DNA of 64,000 nucleotides, from positions 62,001 through 126,000 of the forward strand of contig CAWCTH010000001.1 in NCBI GenBank assembly GCA_963798445.1, in the 5' to 3' direction. A model generated the notes under the pieces. It did no database searches. It worked only from the letters and a program-made list of their open reading frames with translations, and was not told where the DNA came from. Both the position numbers and the translations under genes were made by a program. Origin of the DNA: DASXAI01 sp963798445. Its GTDB lineage: Bacteria > Actinomycetota > Acidimicrobiia > Acidimicrobiales > Ilumatobacteraceae. Of the stretch, positions 10,180 through 19,979 are shown one piece after another; position 1 is the first letter of the stretch, and every line of letters starts with the position of its first letter.

Positions 10180-11340
10180 TCAGCGCAGGTTGGCGCCCGT
10201 CAGATCGTCGGGCATCGGCTGACCGGCGTCCTCGAAGGCCTTGCTGACGGCGGCCATCGCCGGTCCGCCGTAGCTGCGCTTGTTGGCCACGACCATGTCG
10301 TACGAGGCGCGCATCGGGTCCAGCATGCCCTTGAAATGGGGGATCACGTAGCGGGCGAGCAACTCGTAGCTGCGCAGCGTCTTCTCACGGTTGGCCCACT
10401 CGTGGGCCATCACCAGGAAGCCGCCGAAGCCGCCCGTCTCGTCCTGCAGCCGGGTGAGGGCGCCGAGCACGTGCTCGGGCGTCCCCACGATGGAGGTGTC
10501 CTCCTCGATCTCCTGCTCGAGCGTGGAGTCGCTCTTCAACCCGCCGACACGACGGAAGTAGTGGTGGCGCTCGTACTCGCGCCCCTCGCGCACATCGGCC
10601 GTCGCCTCCTCGGCGCTCTCGGCCACGTGAACGCGGATCACGAGGCGCCACTCCTCGCGCCGCAGCACCTGGCCGTGGGCGGCGGCGGACTCCTGGCCCA
10701 TCGCCCAGTGCGCCTTGAGGTCCTTGCGCCCGCCGACGAGGCCGGCGCCGAGCGACAGCACGCCGACGCCGTGCTTGCCGGCCGCCACCATCCCCGACGG
10801 TGTGGTGGTGCTGGCGACGGCGATCGGCATGCTGCCGTTGAGCGGGAGCAGCTGGAGGCGGGCCTCGTGCAGCTCGAACCAGTCGGCCACATGCGTGACC
10901 ACCTCGCCCCGGAGCAGGCGGATGATGACCCCGAGCGACTCGTCCATGCGCGGCCGCTGCGTCACCGGGTCGACGCCCATCATCACGGCATCGGAGATGA
11001 GCGCGCCCGGGCCGGCACCGAGCATGGCCCGCCCGTTGGTCATGTAGTCGAGCTGCACGAACCGGTCGGCGACGAGCAGCGGGTTGTAGTACGGGAGGCT
11101 CACGACGCCCGAGCCGAGGCGGATGTGCTTGGTGCGCTCCCCCGCTGCCGCCAGGAACACCACCGGGTCGGCGATGTTCTCCCACGCCGCCGAGTGGTGC
11201 TCGCCCACCCAGGCCTCGTCGTAGCCGAGCTCGTCGCACCACTGGATGAGCTCGAGGTCGCGCCGCATCGACAGCAGCGGGTTGTCGCCGAGGCGGTGGA
11301 ACGGCGCGATGAAGGTGCCGAACGTCAGATGACCGGGCAC
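10180..11340 (-). CDS. LLM-class flavin-dependent oxidoreductase
   Basis: A 386-residue protein of the bacterial luciferase-like monooxygenase superfamily, with a TIM-barrel fold using FMN or F420. Visible markers are FGTFIAPFH near the start, WVGEHHSAAW (the EHH motif near residue 46), IRLGSGVVSLPYYNPLLVADR and the late GTPEHVLGALTRL. The family hydroxylates or oxidises diverse organic substrates; which one here is unknown. Frame intact. It is the third gene of a minus-strand operon, 25 bp after the SDR gene. Confidence 0.8.
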   Translation of the reverse strand: MPGHLTFGTFIAPFHRLGDNPLLSMRRDLELIQWCDELGYDEAWVGEHHSAAWENIADPVVFLAAAGERTKHIRLGSGVVSLPYYNPLLVADRFVQLDYMTNGRAMLGAGPGALISDAVMMGVDPVTQRPRMDESLGVIIRLLRGEVVTHVADWFELHEARLQLLPLNGSMPIAVASTTTPSGMVAAGKHGVGVLSLGAGLVGGRKDLKAHWAMGQESAAAHGQVLRREEWRLVIRVHVAESAEEATADVREGREYERHHYFRRVGGLKSDSTLEQEIEEDTSIVGTPEHVLGALTRLQDETGGFGGFLVMAHEWANREKTLRSYELLARYVIPHFKGMLDPMRASYDMVVANKRSYGGPAMAAVSKAFEDAGQPMPDDLTGANLR

Positions 11341-11365
11341 GTCGTCTCCTTGCTCAATGGGTGGA

Positions 11366-12238
11366 TCACAGCTCGAGGCCGTCCATCAACGCCCGGGTGA
11401 CCTGGTCGCGCTGGGCGGCCTCGGCGATCAGGGCCCGGCGCTCCTCGCGCGCCGGTTCGGACAGCACGGGCGCCGAGTACGAGTCGCGCGAGCCGCCGTC
11501 GACGAGGAAGAACGAGCCGGTGATGTAGCTGGCGTCGGGACCGCACAGGAAGGCCACCATGCCGCCGATGTCGTCGGGGGTGCCGACGCGCCCGACGGGC
11601 CGGCGGCGCTCGACGACGGCGCGCAGCTCGCCGCCTTCCCGCCCCGCCTGGAACTGCGCCAGCGGCGTGTCGATGAGGCCGGGGCCGATCGAGTTGATGT
11701 TGATCCCGTACTGGCCGAGCTCCTGCGCCCAACCCCGCACCATCATCTTCACCGCCGCCTTCGAGGCCGAGTACGCCCAGACGCGGCCGCCCGTGGCCAG
11801 TGCCGCCTCGGACGAGATGCACACCATGCGGCCACCACGTCCGGACTCGACGATCCGCTCGGTCGCCGCCTTCACGGTGAGGAACACGCCGGTCACGTTG
11901 ACCTCGAGCTGGCCCCGGAAGTCGTCCGGCGTCACGTCCCGGATGGTGCCGGTGCGGAACACCCCGGCGTTCGCCACGGCGATGTCGAGGCGGCCGAAGT
12001 GCTCGTAGCCGCGGTCGACGGCCGACTGGATCTGGTCGAAGTCGGCCACGTTGGCCCGCACCGCGAGGGCGCGGCCGCCGGCCGCCTCGATGAGCGCGAC
12101 CGATTCGTCGGCGCCACCGGGATCGACGTCCACGACGACCACCGCGGCGCCCTCGCGCGCCAGGCGGAGGCTGATGCCGCGGCCGATCCCCGATCCTGCT
12201 CCGGTCACCACCGCGACCTGTCCGTCCAGCGTGCTCAC
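11366..12238 (-). CDS. Short-chain dehydrogenase/reductase
   Basis: A classical SDR of 290 residues. VVTGAGSGIGRG near residue 11 is the TGxxxGxG cofactor loop; DVDPGG after the second strand suggests NAD(H); NAGV, a Ser in CISSEAAL and the catalytic YSASK follow in order; VDGG lies near the end of the core. About 35 extra C-terminal residues follow, longer than usual. GTG 12238 overlaps the TGA of the preceding mmcQ-type gene, indicating translational coupling. It probably works with the LLM enzyme on the same substrate class. Confidence 0.8.
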   Translation of the reverse strand: MSTLDGQVAVVTGAGSGIGRGISLRLAREGAAVVVVDVDPGGADESVALIEAAGGRALAVRANVADFDQIQSAVDRGYEHFGRLDIAVANAGVFRTGTIRDVTPDDFRGQLEVNVTGVFLTVKAATERIVESGRGGRMVCISSEAALATGGRVWAYSASKAAVKMMVRGWAQELGQYGININSIGPGLIDTPLAQFQAGREGGELRAVVERRRPVGRVGTPDDIGGMVAFLCGPDASYITGSFFLVDGGSRDSYSAPVLSEPAREERRALIAEAAQRDQVTRALMDGLEL

Positions 12239-12582
12239 GGGCCACCCCCGATGTACTCGGCCGCCAACCGCTTCGGCACCACCATGCGCCAGGCATCGAG
12301 GACGATCTCGCGCAGCTCCTCGGCGTCGAGGGCGGCCACGCGCACCTCCACCCACTGGTAGCGCTGGTCCGACACGCGGGGCATCAGGAACTTGTGGGGC
12401 TCGCTGGCGATGAGGGCGTCGCGCTCCTCCTTCGGGAAGGCGAACCCCATCTGCGTCTCGTCGCGCGAGAAGGCGAGGTAGACGATGCGACCGACGCGGA
12501 ACTTCACCCGATCGCGCACCAGCACCTCGTACGACCGCGGGAGCTGCGACGCGATGGCCCGAACGTCGTCGATCGTCACCAC
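12235..12582 (-). CDS. MmcQ/YjbR-family protein
   Basis: A 115-residue protein with the MmcQ/YjbR fold: VRAIASQLPRSYEV at the start, VGRIVYLAFSRDETQMGFAFPKEER in the centre and LDAWRMVVPKRLAAEY at the end. These proteins resemble DNA-binding folds, but no biochemical role is established. Two GTG codons in tandem at 12582 and 12579 could start it. First gene of the mmcQ-SDR-LLM operon. Confidence 0.7.
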   Translation of the reverse strand: MVTIDDVRAIASQLPRSYEVLVRDRVKFRVGRIVYLAFSRDETQMGFAFPKEERDALIASEPHKFLMPRVSDQRYQWVEVRVAALDAEELREIVLDAWRMVVPKRLAAEYIGGGP

Positions 12583-12611
12583 GGGGCCGACGATATGCGC
12601 GGCCGGCCGGC

Positions 12612-12902
12612 CTACCCCTCTTCGTCCAGATCCCAGCCGGCGTCGTCGGGGTCGAGGTCCTGCCGGGTGCGCCGCGGGTCCTCCGGATCGTCCAGCAGCA
12701 TGCCCTCCTCGGCCAGCTCCACCTCGTCGACCGGCTGGAACTCGTCGTGGAGCCGGGCCCCGGTGTAGGCGGTGCGGGTCCGGTCGAGCTCGCTCTCCTC
12801 CTCGTCGAGGCCGAGCACGGCGTCGTCGAGATCCTCCAGGTCGTCACGCTCGTCGCCGTCGCCGAGGTCGTCGAGGTCGTCCAGGTCGTCAGCGTCGCTC
12901 AT
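12612..12902 (-). CDS. Acidic hypothetical protein
   Basis: A strongly acidic protein of 96 residues, beginning MSDADDLDDLDDLGDG. The first half is almost all Asp, Leu and Glu; the second contains FQPVDEVELAEEGMLLDDP, which looks conserved rather than low complexity. I do not recognise a function. I chose the start at 12902 over the longer frame because the composition begins there and a divergent gene starts at 12964. Confidence 0.6.
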   Translation of the reverse strand: MSDADDLDDLDDLGDGDERDDLEDLDDAVLGLDEEESELDRTRTAYTGARLHDEFQPVDEVELAEEGMLLDDPEDPRRTRQDLDPDDAGWDLDEEG

Positions 12903-12963
12903 GGGGCGACCAGCGTAGGTCCGCATTCACACTTCCCTCACATCTCGGCGCCAGGGTGGAACC

Positions 12964-14305
12964 ATGGCTGACGACCGCGCCGATGTCGCCCTGGTCCTGC
13001 GGCGGGCTGGGCTGGCCACGACCGGCGCCGACGTCGACGCTGCCACGACGGCCGGGTACGCCGCCACCGTCGACGCCGTCGTCGCCTCGCTGGCCCCCGG
13101 TGCCGATCCGGCCGCCGACGCCGTCGCCGTGCCCGACCTCACCGTCCCCCCGGCACCGGGCACGGACGCCGCCGCCACCGACCGGAAGGCGTACACGCAG
13201 CAGCTCCGCCAGCAGGCGACGGCACTCGTCCAGTGGTGGGTGCAGCGCATGATCGTGGCCCGCCAACCCGCCGCCGAGAAGCTGGCGTGGTTCTGGCACG
13301 GGCACTTCGCCACGAGCATCGACAAGGTCAAGGTGGCCGCCCTCATGTACCGCCAGCACCAGATCTTCCGCCAGCAGGGCACCGGCGACTTCACCGCGCT
13401 CGACCGGTGCGGTGGCGCAGGACCCGGCCATGCTGCGGTGGCTCGACGCCGATACCGACGTGGCGGCCCATCCGAACGAGAACTTCGCGCGCGAGCTCAT
13501 GGAGCTGTTCACGCTCGGCATCGGCAACTACAGCGAGACCGACGTGAAGGAGGCGGCGCGCGACGTTCACCGGGTGGTCGTTCGACCGGAGCACGCTGGC
13601 GTTCGTCGAGCGGCCGCGGCAGCACGACCGGGGCACGAAGACGATCCTCGGGCAGACCGGCAACTTCGACGGGCTCGACACGATCAAGCTCGTCACCGGG
13701 ACCGACGCCAGTGCCCGCTTCGTCGCCGCCCGCATGTGGTCGCGCTACGTGCTGGCCGGTCGATCCGGCTGATCCCATCGTCACCGACCTGGCGGCGGCA
13801 TGGAGCGGCGGCCGGCGCGCCGACGCGCTGCTGCACGCCGTGCTGACCCACCCGCAGTTCGCCACCGACGCCACGCGCCAGGGCCTCGTCAAGCAGCCCG
13901 TCGAGTGGGCCATCGGCGCCGTGCGCGCCTTCGGGCTGGCGCCGGACACCGTCGTGGCCGGCAAGGTGACGGTCGCGACGGCGACGACCCGCGTCCTCGA
14001 CCGCCCTCGGCCAGACACCCTTCCGGCCGCCGTCGGTCGGCGGCTGGCCGGCGCAGGCGGCGTGGCTCAACACGGCGGCCGATCAACTGAAGCTGACCTT
14101 CGCGCAGGCGATCGCGTCGCCGGCGCTGGCCACGGTGACCGGCCAGGCCCTGGTCGCCGCCGCCGACCGGCCCGGCCACCTGGCCTGGCTCCTCGGGCTC
14201 GACGGGTGGCGCCCGGCGACGGCGGCGGCGCTGGCGAGCGTGGCCGGCGACCCCGCCACCCTCGTCACGTTCGGGCTCACCTCCCCCGACTACGCACTGG
14301 CCTGA
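12964..14305 (+). CDS. DUF1800 family protein (frameshifted)
   Basis: A protein of the DUF1800 family, about 440 residues once frames are joined. Diagnostic pieces are KLAWFWHGHFATS, HPNENFARELMELFTLGIGNYSETDVKEAAR, FTGW and ILGQTGNFDG. DUF1800 genes usually stand next to DUF1501 genes, as here (the next starts 10 bp on), and a role in an exported complex has been suggested from that pairing only. Frame changes lie near 13408, 13564, 13760 and 14006. The extra base at 13408 is a T between CGG and GCG. Confidence 0.75.
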
Positions 14306-14315
14306 AGGAGCTCCG

Positions 14316-15588
14316 ATGGCCCTGTCCCGACGCGCCTTCCTGAGCGGCATCGCCGGTGTGGCCGGCTCCGCCGCCCTCGCCGCCGTCGTCGTCGAGCACC
14401 ACGGATCGAGCACCGGCGCCGTGCCCGGCACGACGGGTGCCGGCGGCCGGCCCGATCCCGTCCACCACGGCCGCCGCCACCGGCGCGAGCACGCTGGCGC
14501 CGGGCCAGGGCATCGTGGTCGTGGTCACGCTCTACGGCGGCAACGACGGGTTGAACACCGTCGTGCCCATCGGCGACCCGGCGTACGCCAAGCTCCGCGG
14601 TGATCTCGCCGTCGATCCCACGAAGGCCCTCCCCCTCGCCGACGGCCTCGCGCTCGGCGCCCGGGATGACCGGCTTCAAGGGGCTGTGGGACGCCGGGCA
14701 GCTGGCCATCGTGCGCGGCGTCGCCTACCCCAACCCGAACCGCAGCCACTTCCGGTCGATGGACATCTGGCAGTCCGGCGATCCCGCCGGCGTCACGGGC
14801 ACGGGCTGGCTCGGCCGCTGGCTGGACGTCGCCGCCACCACCCCGCTCGACGGCGTCGCCATCGGCTCCACCCTGCCGCTGGCGCTGGCCGGGGCGCACA
14901 CGGCAGGCGCCGCCATCCCTGCCGGTGGCACGACGTTGCGGCTGACCGGCCCGACGAAGGATGCGTGGCAGGCGATGCAGACGCCGGCGGAGGGCGACGC
15001 CGCCCTCGCGGCGAGGGCGGCGCAGTCCGGTGCCGATCTGCTCAGCGTGTCGGCCGCCGTCGCGCCGGTGCTGGCGCGGCGCGACCGCCGACGACAGCGG
15101 TGACGGCCTCGCCGCGCAGCTCGCCACGGTGGCCAAGATGATCGGCGCCGGGCTGCCGACGCGCGCCTACGTCACGGCGATGGGCGGCTTCGACACCCAC
15201 GCCAACGAAGGGCCGACCCATCCCGCGCTGCTCGCCGAGCTGGATGCCGCCGTCGGCGGGTTCTTCCAGTCGCTCGCCGGTGATCCCCGCGGGCAGTCGG
15301 TCGTGCTCGTCGTCCACTCCGAGTTCGGGCGCCGCCCCGCACCCGATGCGTCGGGCGGCACCGACCACGGCGTCGCCGCACCCGTGTTCGTGGCCGGCCC
15401 GCCGGTCAAGGGCGGCTTCGTCGGCGACGAGCCGTCGTTGACCGCCTTCGACGACAACGGCGACCTCGTCTGGAACGTGGACTTCCGCTCGATCTACGCC
15501 ACCGTGGCTGGCCGACGTGCTCGGCGCCGACCCGGCCGCCGTCCTCCCGGGCGCCGCCGTCGCGCCCCTCGCACTCGTGCGGACCTGA
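14316..15588 (+). CDS. DUF1501 protein with Tat signal (frameshifted)
   Basis: An exported DUF1501 (sulfatase-like fold) protein of about 420 residues. The N-terminus MALSRRAFLSGIAG is a twin-arginine signal with SRRAFL and a hydrophobic stretch, so it is probably exported folded. LYGGNDGLNTVVPIGDPAYAKLR, HFRSMDIWQSG, TAMGGFDTHANEG, VVHSEFGRRP and GTDHGVAAPVFVAG follow in order; in the family these include metal-site positions. Frames change near 14449, 14662, 15080 and 15510, each by one base. It forms an operon with the DUF1800 gene. Confidence 0.75.
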
Positions 15589-15600
15589 CCGCGAAGGGCG

Positions 15601-15630
15601 TTGCGTTTCCCCGGGTGTGCGTACTATAGT
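15601..15630 (+). promoter_or_regulatory. Promoter of the storage-lipid locus
   Basis: TTGCGT at 15601-15606 and TATAGT at 15625-15630 with 18 bp between them resemble a housekeeping promoter. They lie 47 bp upstream of the phasin-like ATG, which has a GAGGAG ribosome site in its leader. The T- and A-rich segment stands out against the GC-rich surroundings. Confidence 0.55.
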
Positions 15631-15676
15631 GTTAGTCAGCGCAGCAGAGTGCGCACGACGAGCCGAGGAGCCCCCC

Positions 15677-15967
15677 ATGGCCACCGACCTTCTGACCACC
15701 GCCAACGAGTCGACCGTCAAGGTCATCACCTTCGCCCAGGACCAGTTCCTCAAGGCGTACAAGACCATCGCCTCCAAGGTGCCGACCGCGCCGATGCCGT
15801 CGTGGCTCACGCCCGATCCCGAGCAGGGTCGCAAGGCCGTCGAGCGGGCGTTCGATCTCCAGTCGCAGCTGCTCGAGCAGAACAAGACCTTCGCCCTCGG
15901 CCTGATCGAGGCGGCCAAGCGCCCGAGCGACGACACCACCAAGAGCACCACGACCACCAAGAAGTAG
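15677..15967 (+). CDS. Phasin-like protein
   Basis: A 96-residue amphipathic helical protein: TVKVITFAQDQFLKAYKTIASKV and KAVERAFDLQSQLLEQNKTFALGLIEAAK are long helices of the phasin type, followed by a Thr/Lys tail (STTTTKK). Phasins coat polyester or lipid inclusions. The placement directly before an XRE regulator and a wax-ester synthase supports a lipid-body coat role. Frame intact; ATG 15677. The assignment to phasins is by pattern, not by a unique motif. Confidence 0.6.
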   Translation: MATDLLTTANESTVKVITFAQDQFLKAYKTIASKVPTAPMPSWLTPDPEQGRKAVERAFDLQSQLLEQNKTFALGLIEAAKRPSDDTTKSTTTTKK

Positions 15968-15976
15968 GTTCCCCGG

Positions 15977-16336
15977 GTGGCCGTCGACGGTCTCTGGAAC
16001 GATCATCTCCGGCGCCTCGGCGAGCACATCCGGTCGCAGCGGCGGTTCAACCAGCTCTCCCAGCGAGAGCTGGCCCGCCTCGCTGATCTGTCGGACACGT
16101 ACATGAGCCAGTTGGAGCGCGGCCTCCACGAGCCATCCATCCGGGTGCTGCGCTCGCTGGCGAAGAGCCTCGGCATCAAGCCCAACGAGCTCATCATGTA
16201 CGCCGCTGGACTGCCGGTCGATCAGACCGAGATCACCACGGAAGACGCGATCCAGCGTGACGACCGCCTCACTCCCGCCCAACGGAACGCACTGCTGGGC
16301 GTGCTGAAGAGCTATCTGGAGGACAACAAGGCGTGA
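15977..16336 (+). CDS. XRE-family transcriptional regulator
   Basis: A 119-residue DNA-binding protein. The helix-turn-helix is SQRELARLADLSDTYMSQLERG, preceded by IRSQRRFNQL and followed by LRSLAKSLGIKPNELI, the usual five-helix XRE core. The C-terminal part is short and could be a dimer or ligand segment. It lies 9 bp after the phasin-like gene and 43 bp before the WS/DGAT gene; the arrangement resembles a granule-linked repressor of storage genes, which is inference. GTG start at 15977. Confidence 0.75.
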   Translation: MAVDGLWNDHLRRLGEHIRSQRRFNQLSQRELARLADLSDTYMSQLERGLHEPSIRVLRSLAKSLGIKPNELIMYAAGLPVDQTEITTEDAIQRDDRLTPAQRNALLGVLKSYLEDNKA

Positions 16337-16379
16337 CCGCCGACGGCGGGCCTCTGTCACGCAGCCGATCGGAGGATCC

Positions 16380-17798
16380 ATGCAGCAGTTGAGCGGCCTC
16401 GACGCCTCGTTCGTCTACTTCGAGACCCCCAGCGCGCCCATGCACGTGGCCGCGCTGACGATCTACGACCCGTCGACGGCGCCGGGCGGTGCCGTCACCT
16501 TCAAGGGCATCCTCGACGACATCGACGGGCGCCTCCACCTCTCGCGCGTCTTCCGCCAGAAGATGGTGCAGGTGCCGATGGGACTCGATCACCCGTACTG
16601 GGTGGAGGACAGCAACTTCGACCTCGAGTACCACGTCCGCCACATCGCCCTGCCGAAGCCGGGTGACTGGCGCCAGCTGTGCATCCAGGTGGCGCGGCTG
16701 CACTCGCGGGGCGTCGACCTGAACCACCCGCTGTGGGAGGTGTACGTCATCGAGGGGCTCGACAACGTGGAGGGCGTGCCGCCCGGGAAGCTACGCCGTG
16801 CTCCAGAAGACGCACCACGCGGCCGTCGACGGCGTGTCCGGCATGGAGATCATGAGCGCGCTCAACGATCTCGAGCCCGACGCCGAGCGGCCGGTCGACA
16901 GCGGCGACTGGCGGCCCGAGCCCGATCCGGACCCGTGGTCGCTCCTCGCTCGCGCCGGGGTGAACAACGTCAAGCGGCCGATGCACTTCGCCCGCGTGCT
17001 CGGGCGCACGATGCCCACGCTCGGCCGGGCCCAGCGCCGGATGCAACGCAACGAGCTGAAGCCACCCGTGGTGGGCGTGCCCCGCACCCGCTTCAACGGC
17101 AAGGTGTCCCCGCACCGCGTCGTCGACGCCTGCTTCCTCCCGATGGCCGAGATACGCGCCATCAAGTCGACCGAGCCCGGCGCCACGATCAACGACGCGG
17201 TGCTCACCGTCGTCGGCGGCGCGCTGCGCGCGCTACCTCAGCGCGAAGAACGAGCTCCCCGACACGTCGCTCGTGGCCATGGCCCCGATCTCGGTCCGCT
17301 CGGAGGACCAGAAGCGGGCGGCCGGCAACCAGGTCACCGCCATGCTGGTGCTGCTCGGCACCGACATCGCCGACCCGCGCGCCCGGCTGGCCGCCGTGCG
17401 GCAGTCGACCCACGAGCAGAAGGAGTTCAGCACGGCCATCGGCGCGCAGACGCTGTCGGGCTACTCCGAGTTCCTGCCCGGCGGGCTGGCGGCGCTGGCC
17501 GCTCGCACCGCGAGCCGCTTCGAGATGGCCAACCGCACGATCCCGATGATGAACACGGTCGTGACCAACGTGCCCGGGCCCGCAGGTGCCGCTGTACTCG
17601 GGCGGGGCGCGCCTGGTGCGCATGCTCGGCCTCGGTCCGGTCTCCGACGGGATGGGCCTGATCCACCCGATCGTGAGCTACTGCGGGGAGCTCGTCATCA
17701 GCTTCACCGCCTGCCGCGAGATGCTGCCCGATCCCGCCTTCTACGCGCAGTGCCTCCAGGAGTCCTTCGACGAGCTCGCACTGGCGACGCGCTCATGA
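16380..17798 (+). CDS. Wax ester synthase/acyl-CoA:diacylglycerol acyltransferase (frameshifted)
   Basis: A WS/DGAT bifunctional enzyme that makes wax esters or triacylglycerol from acyl-CoA. It opens with MQQLSGLDASFVYFETPSAPMHV, and the catalytic HHAAVDGVSG (HHxxxDG) follows near residue 140. INDAVLTVVGGALR, VTNVPGP and LSGYSEF are also family-typical. About 470 residues once joined. Frames change near 16788 (an extra A after GGG), 17232 and 17585. The stop overlaps the ATG of the next lipase-like gene. Membrane- or lipid-body-associated by family. Confidence 0.85.
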
Positions 17799-18604
17799 CG
17801 GACCTCGGCGAGCGGCCCCGTCCCCTGCGGCCTCCGGCGCAGCGACTGCTGATGATGGAGCAGCGCGCCGTGTTCGAGCTCGGCGCCCTGCTCGCCAGCA
17901 CGCCGTTCCTGCGCCTCGTCGGCCGTGGCGACCGCCATCCCGTCCTGGTGATGCCGGGCTTCACCGCCACCGACCACTCCACCGTCGGGCTGCGCTACCT
18001 CATGCGCAGCTGGGGCTACTGGGCGCACGGTTGGGGCCTCGGCCGGAACGTGGGACCCACCCACGACGTCCTTGCCGGCATCCGCGACCGGCTGGAGGCG
18101 CTGCACGACCGCCACGGCGCCCGGGTGAGCCTCGTCGGCTGGAGCCTCGGCGGGCTCTACGCGCGGTACCTGGCCCGGCAGATGCCGGACAAGGTCCGCA
18201 ACGTCATCACGCTCGGCTCGCCGCTGCAGATGACGCAGGGCGACCGCAGCAACGCGTCCGGCATCGCCGACCGGCTGCAGCACCTGTTCGATCCCGCCTT
18301 CATCGTGATGGCCGACCACGAGCGGGGCCCGCTCCCGGTGCCGGCCACATCGGTGTACACCCGCACGGATGGCGTGGTGCGGTGGCAGGTCTGCCTGGAC
18401 ATCGCCGACGAGACCCACGAGAACGTGGAAGTGCGGGGCAGCCATGCCGGGCTCGGGTTCAACCCGGCGGTGATCTACGTGATCGCCGACCGCCTGGGCC
18501 AGCCGGAGGGCACCTGGCGCCCGTTCCGGCCGCCGCTGCCGTTGCGCATGCTGTACCCGCAGCCGGCGAGCTTCTCCATCGTGCCGCCGGCGCGTTCCGC
18601 CTGA
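17795..18604 (+). CDS. Alpha/beta hydrolase, lipase-like
   Basis: A 269-residue alpha/beta hydrolase. VLVMPGFTATDHST follows a short N-terminal helix, the nucleophile elbow GWSLGGLYARYLA has Ser near residue 118, TLGSPLQM lies two strands later, and the His is probably in RGSHAGLGFNPAVIY. No signal peptide, so it is probably cytoplasmic. Overlap with the WS/DGAT stop suggests action on stored neutral lipid. Frame intact, in contrast with the preceding gene. Confidence 0.75.
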   Translation: MTDLGERPRPLRPPAQRLLMMEQRAVFELGALLASTPFLRLVGRGDRHPVLVMPGFTATDHSTVGLRYLMRSWGYWAHGWGLGRNVGPTHDVLAGIRDRLEALHDRHGARVSLVGWSLGGLYARYLARQMPDKVRNVITLGSPLQMTQGDRSNASGIADRLQHLFDPAFIVMADHERGPLPVPATSVYTRTDGVVRWQVCLDIADETHENVEVRGSHAGLGFNPAVIYVIADRLGQPEGTWRPFRPPLPLRMLYPQPASFSIVPPARSA

Positions 18605-18630
18605 CCGTCGCGACGCCGTACTGTCTCGTC

Positions 18631-19148
18631 GTGACCCGTCGCAAGAGCGCTGCCCTCGTCGCCGGCCTCGTCGTGCTCGGCCTGGCGGCGTGCTCGAGCG
18701 GCGGGTCGGGCTCGTCGGGGACGACGACCACGCTCGCCACCATCCTGACGACCGCCAGCGCGACCACCGTCGATCCGGCGGCCACCGACACCACCACCAC
18801 GGTCCCGTTCGCGCCCGGGCAGAACGCCACCCCCACCACCGCGGCAGGGGGCGGGGCGACGACCACCGCGGCGAGCCGCGTCGTCAGCAAGCCGAGTGAC
18901 AACGTCCGCCTGGGCGACACCGGCCCGGGCGTCAAGCAGATCCAGACGGCGCTGATCGCCCACGGCTTCAAGGTCGCCACCGACGGTTCGTTCGGACCGC
19001 AGACGGCCAAGGCGGTGAAGGACTTCCAGAAGCAGGCCGGGATCACGCAGGACGGCATCGTGGGCCCCGTCACGTGGGCCAAGCTCCAGGCGGCGGCACC
19101 CACAGCACGACCACGGCGAAGACCACGACCACGACGGCGAAGGCCTGA
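18631..19148 (+). CDS. Peptidoglycan-binding lipoprotein
   Basis: A lipoprotein with signal and lipobox VLGLAAC, a Thr-rich wall-spanning linker (about residues 25-90) and one C-terminal peptidoglycan-binding domain: NVRLGDTGPGVKQIQTALIAHGF, DGSFGPQTAKAVKDFQKQAG and DGIVGPVTWAKL. Near 19099 the frame shifts; in the other frame the tail continues as STTTAKTTTTTAKA and stops at 19148, which matches the Thr-rich linker better than the Arg-rich reading. GTG 18631 is the start. Confidence 0.7.
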
Positions 19149-19181
19149 CGGTCGCCGGCCCGGCGCGAGCGTGAGCGCCGG

Positions 19182-19819
19182 CTAGGCGGGTTCCTGCGAG
19201 CGCGACCGCAGCGTGGCGACGCCGTCGCCGGCGAGATCGTCCAGCGCGGCCGCCCGCCCGCTCATCGCCAGCACCAGCGAGACGATCGGGCCGGTGACGG
19301 CCGGACCCTCACCGGTCGACCAGCCGGTGTCGGTGGCCGTCAGCTGCAGGTCGGCGATGCGCTTCTTCGCGCCGATGACAGGTTGGAGCCGGCGTAGGAG
19401 TCGGCGACTCGCGCCGCCGCGCCGAGGGGATAGACGTGCGAGATCCCGAGGGGGCGACGGATGTCCTCGCCGTGGACGATCACCTCGCCGAGCCAGGTCT
19501 CCGACGGCCCGGGCGGGTGCTTCGACGAGTCCACCTCGGCGGTGAAGCGGGCCAGCGTGTCGGCCGGCGAGCTCCCACGTTCGCGTTCGATGTCCTTCGC
19601 CTGCAGCTTCGTGAGGCGGAACCCCGACCCGGCCAACTTCACGAAGAACGAGGGCGGCGTGATCTTGGCCGTCGCCGTCATGTGGGCGAGCACATCGCGC
19701 ACGGTCCAGCCGGTGCAGAGCGAGGCCGTTGCCCACTGCTCGTCGGTGAGACCGTCGAGATCGGCAGCGAGGGCGGCCCGCTCCGAGTGGATCGTCGACC
19801 AGACATCCGTGCTCGCCAT
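19182..19819 (-). CDS. Maleylpyruvate isomerase-family protein, mycothiol type (frameshifted)
   Basis: A DinB-fold protein of about 210 residues in the mycothiol-dependent maleylpyruvate isomerase family. It begins MASTDVWSTIHSERAALAADLDGLTDEQW, then LCTGWTVRDVLAHMTATA and EVIVHGEDIRRPLG, where the three His residues form the usual metal site. It shifts frame near 19380; the C-terminal part continues as LQLTATDTGWSTGEGPAVTGP. The family is typical of actinobacteria that make mycothiol. Single gene, convergent with the lipoprotein. Confidence 0.75.
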
Positions 19820-19902
19820 GCGTGACCTCCGAGCGGATGTTAGCGGCCGTCCCCGGACGTCCCGGACTTCGGTCATGTCGGGTCACATCCGGGCCGGGAG
19901 AT

Positions 19903-19920
19903 CATCCGAAGTGGGGGATG
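19903..19920 (+). promoter_or_regulatory. CATCC-N5-GGGTGATG element, copy A
   Basis: CATCC-GAAGT-GGGGGATG, 12 of 13 fixed positions, 59 nt before the ATG at 19980. Same core and nearly the same distance as copy F, which precedes the paralogue of this gene. Confidence 0.7.
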
Positions 19921-19979
19921 CGCAGGTGTGAGGCCCCACATCACTATCGTTCGCGACGAACCCCGGCAAGGAGATGACC

